A stretch of DNA of 64,000 nt. It comes from Bacteroidota bacterium (GTDB lineage: Bacteria; Bacteroidota; Bacteroidia; Cytophagales; Cytophagaceae). The DNA lies in NCBI GenBank assembly GCA_023392125.1, contig JAEVZS010000030.1, forward strand, positions 124,001 to 188,000, written 5' to 3'. The translations under genes were made by a program, and so were the position numbers. Of this stretch, positions 33,538-42,447 are shown piece after piece. Below the pieces are notes generated by a model. It did not search any database and was not told the origin of the DNA. It worked only from the letters and a program-made list of their open reading frames with translations. Numbering within the stretch: position 1 is the stretch's first letter; the number at the start of each line of letters is the position of its first letter.

Positions 33538-34239
33538 ATGAGAAAGATTATTATAGCCATTGACGGGTATTCGGCTTGTGGTAAGAGTACTACTGCAAAG
33601 AAGGTGGCTGCCAAGCTTGGGTATGGCTATATTGATACGGGCGCGATGTACAGATCTGTTACACTGTACTTTCAGAAGAATTATATTAACCTGACAAATC
33701 CTAAGGCAATAGGAGAGGCTCTGGATAACATACAGATTCAGTTTATCTACAATCCCAAAACAGAAAGAAACGAAACTTTTCTCAATGGACTTAATGTAGA
33801 GGATGAAATACGTAAAATGTATATTTCGGAAAAAGTCAGCGAAGTAAGTGCGATTCCGGAGGTCCGCAAATCCATGGTTGCTCTGCAGCAAAAGCTGGCA
33901 AGAAAAAAAGGCTTTGTGATGGATGGACGGGATATCGGGACCGCGGTTTTTCCTGACGCGGAACTTAAAATATTTATGCAGGCAGATCTGAATATTCGTT
34001 CGGAAAGGCGGCAACAGGAATTGCTCGAACGAAAGCAGGTTGTAGATCTTGAAGAGATAAAACAAAATCTTGTAAAACGAGATACCATTGATACTACCCG
34101 TACTGAAGGTCCTCTGAAAAAAGCAGACGATGCCTATGTGCTTGATTCTTCTTTTATGACAATAGATGAGCAGGTGGAAATGGTAGTCAATCTCGCTACT
34201 GCTAAAATAATTGAAGATTATTCAAGACAGCTTAGCTGA
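33538..34239 (+). CDS. cmk: Cytidylate kinase
   Basis: 233 residues. It phosphorylates CMP and dCMP with ATP. Walker A-like GYSACGKSTTAKKVA is at about 9-23, GYIDTGAMYR at about 30-39, and the lid/core motif VMDGRDIGTAVFP at about 126-138. Length is typical. It is followed by ispH after 5 bp, so the two form an operon. Confidence 0.96.
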   Translation: MRKIIIAIDGYSACGKSTTAKKVAAKLGYGYIDTGAMYRSVTLYFQKNYINLTNPKAIGEALDNIQIQFIYNPKTERNETFLNGLNVEDEIRKMYISEKVSEVSAIPEVRKSMVALQQKLARKKGFVMDGRDIGTAVFPDAELKIFMQADLNIRSERRQQELLERKQVVDLEEIKQNLVKRDTIDTTRTEGPLKKADDAYVLDSSFMTIDEQVEMVVNLATAKIIEDYSRQLS

Positions 34240-34244
34240 ATCAT

Positions 34245-35135
34245 ATGAATGTTATAATAGACAAAAATTCCGGTTACTGTTTTGGTGTTGAGTTCGCCAT
34301 TCAGATGGCCGAAGATGAGCTTGAAACGAGCGATTCTTTATACTGTCTGGGCGACATTGTGCATAATGGGATGGAGGTACAGCGGCTTAATGCAAAGGGG
34401 CTGGTGGTTATTGGCAGAGAGGATCTGCAAAATCTCCGGGACTGCAAAGTGTTGATTCGTGCGCATGGGGAGCCACCTGAAACATATCAGATTGCCCTTG
34501 AAAATAATATCGAATTAATTGATGCATCCTGCCCGGTTGTACTGAAGCTGCAAAACCGGGTGAAACACGCTTATGACAAAGCTGTTGAAAACAACGGACA
34601 AGTTGTGCTCTATGGGCAGAAAGGACATGCTGAGGTCATAGGGCTTGCCGGACAAACCAAGGGTGATGCCATTATTGTAACGTCTGAAGAGGATCTGAGC
34701 CTTATTGATTACAGTCGCCCTGTTACCTTATTCAGTCAGACAACAAAGAGTACCAAAGGGTTTTATAACCTTAAGGAGCAGATAGAGCAACGTATTTCCG
34801 AAGCTAATGCATTGGATAGTGTTGAGTTTGATGCGAATGACAGTATCTGTCGCCAGGTTTCAAACAGAGAGCCTCAGTTGCAAAAGTTTTCCCGGGAACA
34901 TGATGTTATTGTTTTTGTCAGCGGAAAGAAAAGCTCAAACGGGAAAGCTTTATACAGCGTCTGTAAGCAGGAAAATGAACGTAGTTATTTTATAGAGAAC
35001 GAGTCAGAGCTTGATCTTTCCTGGATCAGGGCAGAGGACTCTGTAGGGATTTGCGGGGCGACAAGTACTCCTATGTGGCTCATGAAACAGGTGGCTGCTC
35101 ATATTGAGCAGGCGTTTGCTTCCGGTGTTTCATGA
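34245..35135 (+). CDS. ispH: 4-hydroxy-3-methylbut-2-enyl diphosphate reductase
   Basis: 296 residues. It is the last enzyme of the MEP isoprenoid route and a 4Fe-4S protein. Three conserved Cys are visible: C12 in SGYCFGV, one in IDASCPVV (about 96) and one in NDSICRQVSNRE (about 205). AHGEPP, GHAEVIGL and GATSTP motifs line the substrate site. The upstream MEP enzyme dxr lies 21 kb away at 56370. It is co-transcribed with cmk. Confidence 0.96.
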   Translation: MNVIIDKNSGYCFGVEFAIQMAEDELETSDSLYCLGDIVHNGMEVQRLNAKGLVVIGREDLQNLRDCKVLIRAHGEPPETYQIALENNIELIDASCPVVLKLQNRVKHAYDKAVENNGQVVLYGQKGHAEVIGLAGQTKGDAIIVTSEEDLSLIDYSRPVTLFSQTTKSTKGFYNLKEQIEQRISEANALDSVEFDANDSICRQVSNREPQLQKFSREHDVIVFVSGKKSSNGKALYSVCKQENERSYFIENESELDLSWIRAEDSVGICGATSTPMWLMKQVAAHIEQAFASGVS

Positions 35136-35150
35136 GGGGGGACTTGTGTA

Positions 35151-36101
35151 TTACTTCTGATATTTATTGGTATTTTCAATCCGGCTGTATGCAGCAGAAT
35201 CCGGCTTATTGCGCTCATATAGCATCAGCATGAGGCCGTCTTTAAGACCGATTTCCGGTACAATCATATCGTTTGCACCAGACCATTTCATGGCCTTTGT
35301 ATATATTGCGGATGCAGGAATAATTACATCGGCTCTGTCAGGATTTAGCATCAGAACGTGAATTCTTTCTTCATAATCCAGCGCTTCCACTTTGCGTATC
35401 ACGTCTTCGATTTTCTTTAAAGAGATATTGGGGCGGAACTTTCTGGATTTGGCCAGTTCTGACAGTTCGTAAATTTTTCCGATATTTCCACCGGTTCCGA
35501 TGGCTGTTACAGGTCTGCGTAAGCCGGATGTATGCTTTTTGATCCAGGCTTCCATTTCATTCCATTCACCGGGAGAGTCCTGTTTGCGCAGGCAGCGTAC
35601 AGAGCCGATTTTAAACGACCTGGTGGCAACTTTGATCCGGTCAACAAAAATATTGATTTCGGTACTTCCGCCACCCACATCTATATGGATGGTGCTTCCG
35701 GAAGTTATTTCATTCATCAGAACCCGGTTGATCAGATCTGCTTCTTCATCTCCGTCAATGATATTTATTTCGACTCCGAGCAGGTCTTTGACTTTGTAGG
35801 CGATATCTCTGCCATTGCGGGATTCCCGCATGGCTGATGTAGCGCAAATCAAATAATCGTCGACTTCATACAGCTCAAACAAATTTTTGAATGTTTGCAT
35901 GAGCTTGATAAACTTCGCTTCTTTTTCTGCGCTTATTTCTCCGTTTTGAAAGACATCTTCTCCAAGTCGCAGAGGAAAACGGACATATTCTATTTTTTTA
36001 AATGAAAGCGTATCCCGGTAGGTAAGAACAGCTGTTACCTGAAATCGGATAGCGTTTGAGCCTATATCAACGGCGGCAAGTTTTAAATCTGCTTTAATAA
36101 T
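35151..36101 (-). CDS. Ppx/GppA-family phosphatase with a non-standard start codon
   Basis: About 316 residues if read from an ATT at 36101 or 36098. From 36080 leftward the frame gives LAAVDIGSNAIRFQV, the essential N-terminal nucleotide loop of exopolyphosphatase/pppGpp phosphatases, then LRLGEDVFQNGEIS, ATSAMRESRNG, HIDVGGGSTEI and AIGTGGN. The first in-frame ATG is only at 35900, after the loop, and there is no GTG or TTG upstream either. Either an ATT (or other rare) codon is used or the 5' end is changed. It cleaves polyphosphate or pppGpp in related proteins; which one applies here is open. Confidence 0.85.
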   Translation of the reverse strand: MIKADLKLAAVDIGSNAIRFQVTAVLTYRDTLSFKKIEYVRFPLRLGEDVFQNGEISAEKEAKFIKLMQTFKNLFELYEVDDYLICATSAMRESRNGRDIAYKVKDLLGVEINIIDGDEEADLINRVLMNEITSGSTIHIDVGGGSTEINIFVDRIKVATRSFKIGSVRCLRKQDSPGEWNEMEAWIKKHTSGLRRPVTAIGTGGNIGKIYELSELAKSRKFRPNISLKKIEDVIRKVEALDYEERIHVLMLNPDRADVIIPASAIYTKAMKWSGANDMIVPEIGLKDGLMLMLYERNKPDSAAYSRIENTNKYQK

Positions 36102-36266
36102 CGTAATTGTGCTTAGTGGCGTTTTATGATCAGGGGTTTCCCTTTCTGCTATTTTACAAAAAATAAACTTTATTTCCGGTAAAAAAATGCAAAAAGTCTT
36201 GTTCAGGAGTCTTGCAGCGAATAAACTTTAAATTTCGTTCTCTGTTACTTTTACTGCATAATTGCT

Positions 36267-36274
36267 TACTTTTG
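36267..36274 (+). promoter_or_regulatory. metH promoter -7 box (TACTTTTG)
   Basis: TACTTTTG matches TAnnTTTG and lies 5 nt before the first base of the riboswitch P1 helix, so the transcript starts at about the riboswitch. Confidence 0.6.
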
Positions 36275-36279
36275 CCAAA

Positions 36280-36384
36280 CTTATCCGGAAAGACTGAGGG
36301 AATGGGCCCGAAGAAGTCTTGGCAACCCGCGAAAGACGGGTGCCAACTCCCACTTTCGGTAGTTAATACCGAAAGAAAGATAAG
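36280..36384 (+). promoter_or_regulatory. SAM-I (S-box) riboswitch upstream of metH
   Basis: The P1 helix pairs CTTATC (36280-36285) with GATAAG (36379-36384). GAGGGAATGGGCCCGAAGAA, then TTGGCAACC and GGTGCCAACTCCC, match the conserved S-box core, and P4 pairs CTTTCGGTA with TACCGAAAG perfectly. A small U-rich hairpin (36382-36400) follows and could be the expression platform. It should lower metH expression when SAM is plentiful. Confidence 0.93.
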
Positions 36385-36424
36385 GAGACTCCTTCTCTTT
36401 TTCAGCACTTTCCGGCAAATACGT

Positions 36425-37444
36425 ATGAATGGTATGATAAATAAACTGAGGGAGATTCTCAAAGACCGTATCATGGTACTGGATGGAGCCATGGGGACAA
36501 TGATTCAGCGTTATAAACTGACAGAAGAAGATTTCAGAAATGACGCATTAAAGGATCATCCTTTCCCGCTAAAGGGCAATAATGATCTGCTTTCCATTAC
36601 CCGTCCCGATATTATAAAAGAGATTCATCGGCAGTATTTTGAGGCGGGAGCTGATATTGTTGAAACCAATACTTTTAGCGGAACAACCATAGCTCAGGCT
36701 GATTACAAAGTAGAGCATCTGGTATATGATATTAATTATCAGTCTGCAAAGATAGCCAGAGAGATTGCTGATGAATTTACACAACGCGAGCCTCATAAGC
36801 CTCGTTTTGTAGCCGGATCCGTCGGACCGACCAATAAAACGGCTTCCATCTCACCCGATGTAAATGACCCTGGCTTCCGGGCCATTACGTTTGATGAACT
36901 TGTGGTCGCGTTCAGGCAACAGATTAAAGCGTTGATTGATGGAGGAGCGGATATTATTTTGTTTGAAACGATCATTGATACACTAAACGCAAAGGCTGCC
37001 TTGTATGCAGCTCAGGAAACGTTTAAAGAAATCGGGCAGGAATATCCGATTATGGTATCCGGCACTATTACAGATGCCAGCGGACGCATTCTGTCCGGAC
37101 AGACAACCGAAGCTTTTTTAATTTCCGTATCACATCTGCCTCTTTTAAGCATAGGCTTAAATTGTGCTTTAGGAGCAAAAGAGCTGAGACCATATTTGCA
37201 GGTACTGGCGTCCAGAGCAGATTTTTATGTAAGCGCTCATCCCAATGCCGGCCTGCCAAACGAGTTTGGAGAATATGACCAGACAGCAGAGCAGATGGGA
37301 GAGCAGATCGAGTCTTTTCTTAAAGAAGGCCTTCTGAATATTATCGGGGGATGCTGTGGTACTACACCGGAGCATATTCGGGTAATTGCAGAAGCTGCGG
37401 CCAGATTTCAGCCGCGTGAGCTTAACCAGGCAATTTCAGAATAA
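36425..37444 (+). CDS. metH: Methionine synthase, homocysteine-binding part (split MetH)
   Basis: 339 residues from the ATG at 36425 (36434 also possible); upstream in-frame sequence is riboswitch. It has the S-methyltransferase/homocysteine-binding domain: VLDGAMGTMIQRYKL at about 19-33, the substrate loop VETNTFSGTT, and the zinc site with GLNCALG and GGCCGTTPEHI (about 236-240 and 309-319). The protein ends where the pterin-binding domain begins in single-chain MetH. The second gene follows 36 bp later. The two chains probably form a complex. Confidence 0.93.
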   Translation: MNGMINKLREILKDRIMVLDGAMGTMIQRYKLTEEDFRNDALKDHPFPLKGNNDLLSITRPDIIKEIHRQYFEAGADIVETNTFSGTTIAQADYKVEHLVYDINYQSAKIAREIADEFTQREPHKPRFVAGSVGPTNKTASISPDVNDPGFRAITFDELVVAFRQQIKALIDGGADIILFETIIDTLNAKAALYAAQETFKEIGQEYPIMVSGTITDASGRILSGQTTEAFLISVSHLPLLSIGLNCALGAKELRPYLQVLASRADFYVSAHPNAGLPNEFGEYDQTAEQMGEQIESFLKEGLLNIIGGCCGTTPEHIRVIAEAAARFQPRELNQAISE

Positions 37445-37480
37445 TTATTGTCTATTCCGGATTGAATTAAGAAACGAACT

Positions 37481-40177
37481 ATGCATCAAAATAAACAATT
37501 GCCGCCATTAAAGCTGAGCGGACTTGAACCGCTGATAGTTACTCCAGAATCAAACTTTGTCAATATCGGTGAGCGGACCAATGTTACCGGTTCGGCTATG
37601 TTTCTCCGTCTTATTAAAGAAGGGAACTATGATGCAGCGCTTGAGGTAGCCAGAAATCAGGTCGAAGGCGGAGCACAGATCATTGATATTAATATGGATG
37701 AAGGAATGCTTGATGGCAAGAAAGCAATGGTTAAGTTCCTGAATCTGATTGCTGCAGAACCTGATATAGCAAGAGTGCCCATAATGATTGACTCATCCAA
37801 GTGGGAAATCATAGAAGCCGGGTTAAAATGTATCCAGGGAAAGGGAGTGGTCAACTCGATCAGCTTGAAAGCAGGTGAAAAAGAGTTTATTGATCAGGCA
37901 TCTAAAATTAAAATGTATGGTGCGGCAGTAGTAGTGATGGCTTTTGACGAGAAAGGGCAGGCGGATAATTACGAACGAAGAATTGAGATTTGTGAACGCT
38001 CCTACCGGATACTGGTCGATGTAGTAAAATTTCCGGCTTCCGATATAATATTTGACCCTAATATATTTCCTGTAGGTACGGGAATTGAAGAGCACAGAAA
38101 CAATGCCCTTGATTTTTTCCGGGCTACACGCTGGATACGGGAAAATCTGCCGGGGGCTCATGTTAGCGGTGGAGTCAGTAATGTGTCGTTCTCTTTCAGA
38201 GGGAACAATGTGGTCAGGGAAGCGATGCATTCGGCTTTTCTCTACCATGCCATAAAGGAAGGTATGGATATGGGAATTGTCAATCCGGCCATGATTGAGG
38301 TATACGATGATATTCCTGCAGAATTGCTTGAGAGAGTAGAGGATGTACTGCTGAACAGAAGAGATGATGCAACGGAGCGTTTGCTCGAATTTGCCGAAGG
38401 TCTTAAAGGCAAGGGCAAGGTGCAGGAAAAGGACGAAGAATGGAGAAAAGGAACAGTAGAAGAACGACTGACGCATGCTCTGGTAAAAGGTATTGTTGAA
38501 TATATTGATCAGGACACCGAGGAAGCCCGAGTAAAATATGTCCGTCCTCTGACAGTGATTGAAGGGCCGCTTATGGCTGGAATGAACGTGGTTGGTGATC
38601 TGTTTGGATCCGGCAAGATGTTCCTTCCTCAGGTCGTCAAGAGTGCCAGAGTAATGAAAAAAGCAGTGGCCTATCTGATGCCGTTTCTGGAAGAAGAGAA
38701 AAGAAAAAACCCAGGAGGAAGTCAGAATAACGGTAAAATACTGCTGGCAACTGTGAAAGGAGATGTTCACGATATTGGTAAAAATATTGTCGGTGTTGTG
38801 CTGGCGTGCAACAATTACGAAATTGTTGATCTGGGGGTCATGGTACCTTCTGAAAAAATTCTGGAGGCTGCCCGTGAGCATAATGTTGATATCATCGGTC
38901 TGAGCGGTCTTATTACACCTTCTCTGGACGAAATGGTACATGTGGCTAAGGAAATGCAAAGAGAAGGTTTCTCAATTCCTCTGTTGATAGGCGGGGCTAC
39001 TACATCAAGAATTCATACGGCTGTGAAAATTGATCCGCATTATAGCGGCCCTGTTGTGTATGTGCTGGATGCCTCCAAAAGTGTGCCTGTTGCAAGTAGT
39101 CTGATTAGCCGGGATACGAGAGAGTCCTTTTTCGCGGATACCAAACGTGAATATCAGCAGATGCGTGAAACCCATGCCAATCGTAAAGAGGAAAAAAACT
39201 ATCTCACCTATGAGCAGGCTAAGAAAAATAAGCTGAAAATAGACTGGGAAAATTATGCTGCTCCCCAGCCGGCCTTTACCGGTAAAAAATGTTTTAATGA
39301 ATATCCTCTTGAGGAAATAAGAAAATATATTGACTGGACACCGTTTTTTCAGACATGGATGCTGAAAGGAAAGTATCCTCAGATTTTTGAAAATCAGGTC
39401 ATCGGCAAGGAAGCCAGAAAACTGTATGATGATGCCAATGCCATGCTTGACGTAATCATTCGGGACAGGCTTTTGCAGGCCAATGGTATCATCGGGATTT
39501 ATCCTGCCAATACAGTGAATGGTGATACGGTGGAAGTCTACAGTGATGAAACCCGTAAAGAGGTATTGAAGCGATTTGAATTTCTCAGGCAGCAGGGAAA
39601 AAAAGGAACCGGTATTCCAAACCTGAGTCTTGCTGATTTTATCGCTCCTAAAGAAACGGGAGTAAAGGATCATATTGGTTTTTTTGCAGTAACGGCAGGA
39701 CTTGGTATTGAGCCATTGATAGAGCATTATGTCAAGGAGCTGGATGACTACAATTCTATTATGGTAAAAGCTGTTGCCGATCGTCTGGCAGAGGCATTTG
39801 CCGAGCTTATGCATGAAAAAGTGCGTAAGGAATTATGGGCATACTCAACCGGGGAAGCTTTGTCAAATGAAGATCTGATTAAGGAGGCTTATACAGGGAT
39901 CCGTCCGGCTCCAGGGTACCCGGCATGTCCTGATCATACGGAAAAGCCGGTATTGTTTGGGCTGCTTAATGTCAGTGAAGAAACAAGGATTCAGCTAACC
40001 GAGAGCAATGCCATGTATCCGGCTGCTTCGGTAAGCGGAATGTATTTCTCCCATCCGGAATCCAGATATTTCGGATTGGGTAAAATTGAAAAGGATCAGG
40101 TAACGGATTATGCTTCCCGAAAAGGTATGAGTATAGAGGAAGCTGAAAAATGGCTTGGACCTAATCTTACCTATTGA
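37481..40177 (+). CDS. metH: Methionine synthase, pterin-, B12- and SAM-binding part (split MetH)
   Basis: 898 residues. The pterin (methyltetrahydrofolate) domain is at about 20-280 (FVNIGERTNVTGS). The cobalamin cap and Rossmann domain follow, with the B12 motif DVHDIGKNIVGVVLACN at about 428-444. The SAM-binding reactivation domain is at about 570-898 (RPAPGYPACPDHTEK). Thus it makes methionine from homocysteine via methylcobalamin together with the first chain. It sits 36 bp after the first part, within the riboswitch operon, and a terminator follows. Confidence 0.95.
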   Translation: MHQNKQLPPLKLSGLEPLIVTPESNFVNIGERTNVTGSAMFLRLIKEGNYDAALEVARNQVEGGAQIIDINMDEGMLDGKKAMVKFLNLIAAEPDIARVPIMIDSSKWEIIEAGLKCIQGKGVVNSISLKAGEKEFIDQASKIKMYGAAVVVMAFDEKGQADNYERRIEICERSYRILVDVVKFPASDIIFDPNIFPVGTGIEEHRNNALDFFRATRWIRENLPGAHVSGGVSNVSFSFRGNNVVREAMHSAFLYHAIKEGMDMGIVNPAMIEVYDDIPAELLERVEDVLLNRRDDATERLLEFAEGLKGKGKVQEKDEEWRKGTVEERLTHALVKGIVEYIDQDTEEARVKYVRPLTVIEGPLMAGMNVVGDLFGSGKMFLPQVVKSARVMKKAVAYLMPFLEEEKRKNPGGSQNNGKILLATVKGDVHDIGKNIVGVVLACNNYEIVDLGVMVPSEKILEAAREHNVDIIGLSGLITPSLDEMVHVAKEMQREGFSIPLLIGGATTSRIHTAVKIDPHYSGPVVYVLDASKSVPVASSLISRDTRESFFADTKREYQQMRETHANRKEEKNYLTYEQAKKNKLKIDWENYAAPQPAFTGKKCFNEYPLEEIRKYIDWTPFFQTWMLKGKYPQIFENQVIGKEARKLYDDANAMLDVIIRDRLLQANGIIGIYPANTVNGDTVEVYSDETRKEVLKRFEFLRQQGKKGTGIPNLSLADFIAPKETGVKDHIGFFAVTAGLGIEPLIEHYVKELDDYNSIMVKAVADRLAEAFAELMHEKVRKELWAYSTGEALSNEDLIKEAYTGIRPAPGYPACPDHTEKPVLFGLLNVSEETRIQLTESNAMYPAASVSGMYFSHPESRYFGLGKIEKDQVTDYASRKGMSIEEAEKWLGPNLTY

Positions 40178-40184
40178 TCGTTGA

Positions 40185-40225
40185 CGAGAAAGGTCTGCTG
40201 TATGGACCTTTCTCGCTGAATCGTT
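40185..40225. terminator. Terminator after metH
   Basis: CGAGAAAGGTC (40185-40195) pairs perfectly with GACCTTTCTCG (40205-40215) around a 9-nt loop, then a short T-rich tail. The convergent YtxH gene ends just beyond it. Confidence 0.85.
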
Positions 40226-40226
40226 T

Positions 40227-40511
40227 TTAATACGGGGTATTTTGACTGGGTGCCGGATTGTCCTGTTGTGCTTCTTTTCGGATTTTTCCTTTGTAATCGT
40301 TGATCAGATTAAAAGCAGACTCAGTGAGTGTATTCATTCTGTCTACGCTCTGTTGCAGCTTCGAACTTATGTCATCCTTTAGTTTTTCGGACTGATCAGA
40401 TACTTTTTTTCTTGTATTTTCTCCCCGGTCGGGTGCAAACAGCATTCCGATAATAGTACCGGCAGCAATGCCACCCAATACCCCCAGTGCGATTTTGGTT
40501 GAGTCTTTCAT
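40227..40511 (-). CDS. YtxH-domain membrane protein
   Basis: 94 residues. A Gly-rich transmembrane helix (ALGVLGGIAAGTIIGMLFAP) is followed by DRGENTRKKVSDQSEKLKDD, the YtxH pattern. The rest is a charged helix and an Asn/Pro-rich tail. YtxH proteins are small stress-related membrane proteins of unclear role. It is convergent with metH. Confidence 0.9.
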   Translation of the reverse strand: MKDSTKIALGVLGGIAAGTIIGMLFAPDRGENTRKKVSDQSEKLKDDISSKLQQSVDRMNTLTESAFNLINDYKGKIRKEAQQDNPAPSQNTPY

Positions 40512-40633
40512 GAGATAAAGAATTAATGAAATGGATAATTCGTGCGTTTCTTAGGTATAAAAGGAATATGAAAAGAGTTTTGTTTCATTTTATCAGTTTA
40601 TTTGAAAAAAAAGTAAAAAAAGGACTGATGATG

Positions 40634-40664
40634 TTTGCATTTTACTATATAGTCATTAACTTTG
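40634..40664 (+). promoter_or_regulatory. tRNA-Gln promoter
   Basis: TTTG (40634-40637) and TAACTTTG (40657-40664) with a 19-nt spacer, ending 24 nt before the tRNA. Confidence 0.7.
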
Positions 40665-40688
40665 CACTCGCAAATCGATAAGGAATTT

Positions 40689-40761
40689 TGTCCGATGGTG
40701 TAACTGGCAACACGTCTGATTTTGGTTCAGAAGAGTCCAGGTTCGATCCCTGGTCGGACAA
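40689..40761 (+). tRNA. tRNA-Gln (anticodon TTG)
   Basis: The acceptor stem TGTCCGA/TCGGACA is perfect. The anticodon stem TCTGA/TCAGA encloses loop TTTTGGT with anticodon TTG, and the T arm CCAGG/CCTGG encloses TTCGATC. The discriminator base is A and CCA is not encoded. A 10-bp hairpin follows. Confidence 0.95.
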
Positions 40762-40776
40762 CATAAAACAAACTCA

Positions 40777-40808
40777 TAATCCCGGTAATCACCGGGATTA
40801 TTAATTTA
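40777..40808 (+). terminator. Hairpin between tRNA-Gln and prs
   Basis: TAATCCCGGT (40777-40786) pairs perfectly with ACCGGGATTA (40791-40800) around a 4-nt loop, with a short T-rich tail. It could end the tRNA transcript or be a processing signal if prs is co-transcribed. Confidence 0.65.
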
Positions 40809-40825
40809 AAACGGATCACAACCAC

Positions 40826-41755
40826 ATGTCAGGCTTAAAGCTTTTCTCCGGTACCTCGTCCCGTCCTCTTGCTGAAAAAATCGCTGCTTCTTATGGATTA
40901 CCTCTGGGATCTGTAACCCTTAAAAGGTTCAGTGACGGGGAAATATCAGTCAACTTTGACGAGTCGATCAGAGGGCAGGATGTCTTCATTATACAAAGTA
41001 CCATTCCACCGGCAGATAATATTCTGGAAATGCTTCTTATGGTGGATGCTGCGCGAAGAGCTTCTGCAGCATACGTTACTGTTGTTGTACCCTATTTTGG
41101 TTATGCACGTCAGGACAGAAAAGATCGCCCTAGAGTTCCGATTGCAGCAAAGCTGGTTGCGAATCTGTTTCAGGCATCCGGCGCGGATCGTCTGATGACT
41201 TGTGACCTTCATGCAGGCCAGATTCAGGGCTTTTTTGATTTTCCGGTAGATCACCTGGATGGCGCTGCCATCTTTGTGCCTTACCTGAGAAAGCTGAATC
41301 TCGAAAATCTCGTTTTTGCTTCCCCGGATGTTGGTGGTGTTGCAAGAACAAGGGGCTTTTCTAACTATCTTCAGGCTGATCTGGTCGTTTGTGATAAGCA
41401 CCGGAAAAAAGCGAATGAAATTGCGAGCATGCAGTTGATCGGAGATGTGGAAGGTGCTAATGTGGTGCTGGTGGACGATTTGATTGATACCGGAGGGACT
41501 ATTACCAAGGCAGCGCAGATGATTATGGATAAAGGAGCGAAAAGCGTAAGAGCTATTGCTACGCATCCTGTTTTGTCGGGTAAAGCATACGACAATATAG
41601 AAAATTCGGTTTTGGAAGAACTTGTTGTAACAGACACGATACCGCTGGCTCATACTTCCCCCAAAATAAGGGTGCTGACTGTTGCCGATCTTTTTGCAAA
41701 TGCGATAAAGAAGCTACAGGGTAATGAGTCTATTAGTTCTTTATTTATAGTGTAA
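40826..41755 (+). CDS. prs: Ribose-phosphate pyrophosphokinase
   Basis: 309 residues. It makes PRPP from ribose 5-phosphate and ATP. FSDGEISVNFDESIRGQDVF (28-47) carries the ATP loop, DRKDRPRVPI is the catalytic flexible loop, DLHAGQIQGFFD is the Mg-binding motif, and VLVDDLIDTGGTI is the PRPP loop. It supplies PRPP for the pyrimidine and purine routes. rplY follows 29 bp later. Confidence 0.97.
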   Translation: MSGLKLFSGTSSRPLAEKIAASYGLPLGSVTLKRFSDGEISVNFDESIRGQDVFIIQSTIPPADNILEMLLMVDAARRASAAYVTVVVPYFGYARQDRKDRPRVPIAAKLVANLFQASGADRLMTCDLHAGQIQGFFDFPVDHLDGAAIFVPYLRKLNLENLVFASPDVGGVARTRGFSNYLQADLVVCDKHRKKANEIASMQLIGDVEGANVVLVDDLIDTGGTITKAAQMIMDKGAKSVRAIATHPVLSGKAYDNIENSVLEELVVTDTIPLAHTSPKIRVLTVADLFANAIKKLQGNESISSLFIV

Positions 41756-41784
41756 TTATAATTTAAAACAAATAATATAATCAA

Positions 41785-42354
41785 ATGAAAAAGCTAGAGA
41801 TTATAGGGTTTAAAAGAGCAAATCTCAGCAAGAGAGAGCTTGCTCAGGTAAGAGAGGAAGGTAATGTCCCTTGCGTACTGTATGGCGGAAAAGAGCAGAT
41901 ACATTTTCATACGCCGGCATATTTCTTCAAAGATCTTGTCTATACAGAGACTCCGCACTTTGTAGAACTTGAAGTTGCAGGTCAGAAATATGAATGCAAA
42001 TTGCAGGAAGTACAATTCCATCCTGTAAGTGAAGTATTGCTGCATGCTGACTTCTTATTGCTTAGAGCTGACAAGCCTATTACAATGGAGATTCCGGTTG
42101 TATTTGAAGGAACTGCTCCCGGTGTAGTAAAAGGGGGTAAGCTGGTTCAGAAGTTAAGGAGATTCAAAGTGAAAGGTTTGCCTAAGGATATGCCAGAGTC
42201 TATAAGTATTGATATTTCCTCTCTGGATTTGGGTAAATCTGCCAAGGTAAGTGATGTTAAGCCTGGTAACTATGTAATTCTTAATCCGAAATCCAACCCG
42301 GTTGTAACTGTTGATATTCCAAGATCTCTTAAAGGACAGCAGTCTGAGAAATAA
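41785..42354 (+). CDS. rplY: 50S ribosomal protein L25 (Ctc form)
   Basis: 189 residues, the long CTC-type L25: an N-terminal 5S rRNA-binding domain (IIGFKRANLSKRELAQVREE, VPCVLYGGKEQ) plus a C-terminal beta domain (FEGTAPGVVKGGKL, VSDVKPGNYVIL). It lies between prs and pth, a conserved order. A strong terminator follows. Confidence 0.96.
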   Translation: MKKLEIIGFKRANLSKRELAQVREEGNVPCVLYGGKEQIHFHTPAYFFKDLVYTETPHFVELEVAGQKYECKLQEVQFHPVSEVLLHADFLLLRADKPITMEIPVVFEGTAPGVVKGGKLVQKLRRFKVKGLPKDMPESISIDISSLDLGKSAKVSDVKPGNYVILNPKSNPVVTVDIPRSLKGQQSEK

Positions 42355-42376
42355 TTATTTCATAATTAGGTTTATT

Positions 42377-42416
42377 AAAGAATCCTGTTCAAATCTGAAC
42401 AGGATTCTTTATTTTT
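42377..42416 (+). terminator. Terminator after rplY
   Basis: AAAGAATCCTGTTCA (42377-42391) pairs perfectly with TGAACAGGATTCTTT (42396-42410), 15 bp, with a 4-nt loop and a T-rich tail. Confidence 0.93.
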
Positions 42417-42447
42417 AAGCATATCTTACTTCCTCAATTATTATTGT

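Noticed and set aside
37823..38959. A 378-residue antisense reading frame inside metH
   Set aside because: It lies entirely opposite the metH cobalamin/pterin coding region, has no family signature, and its composition follows from codon use on the other strand.
39005..39814. A 269-residue antisense frame at the end of metH
   Set aside because: Same reason; the sense strand is strongly supported by known motifs.
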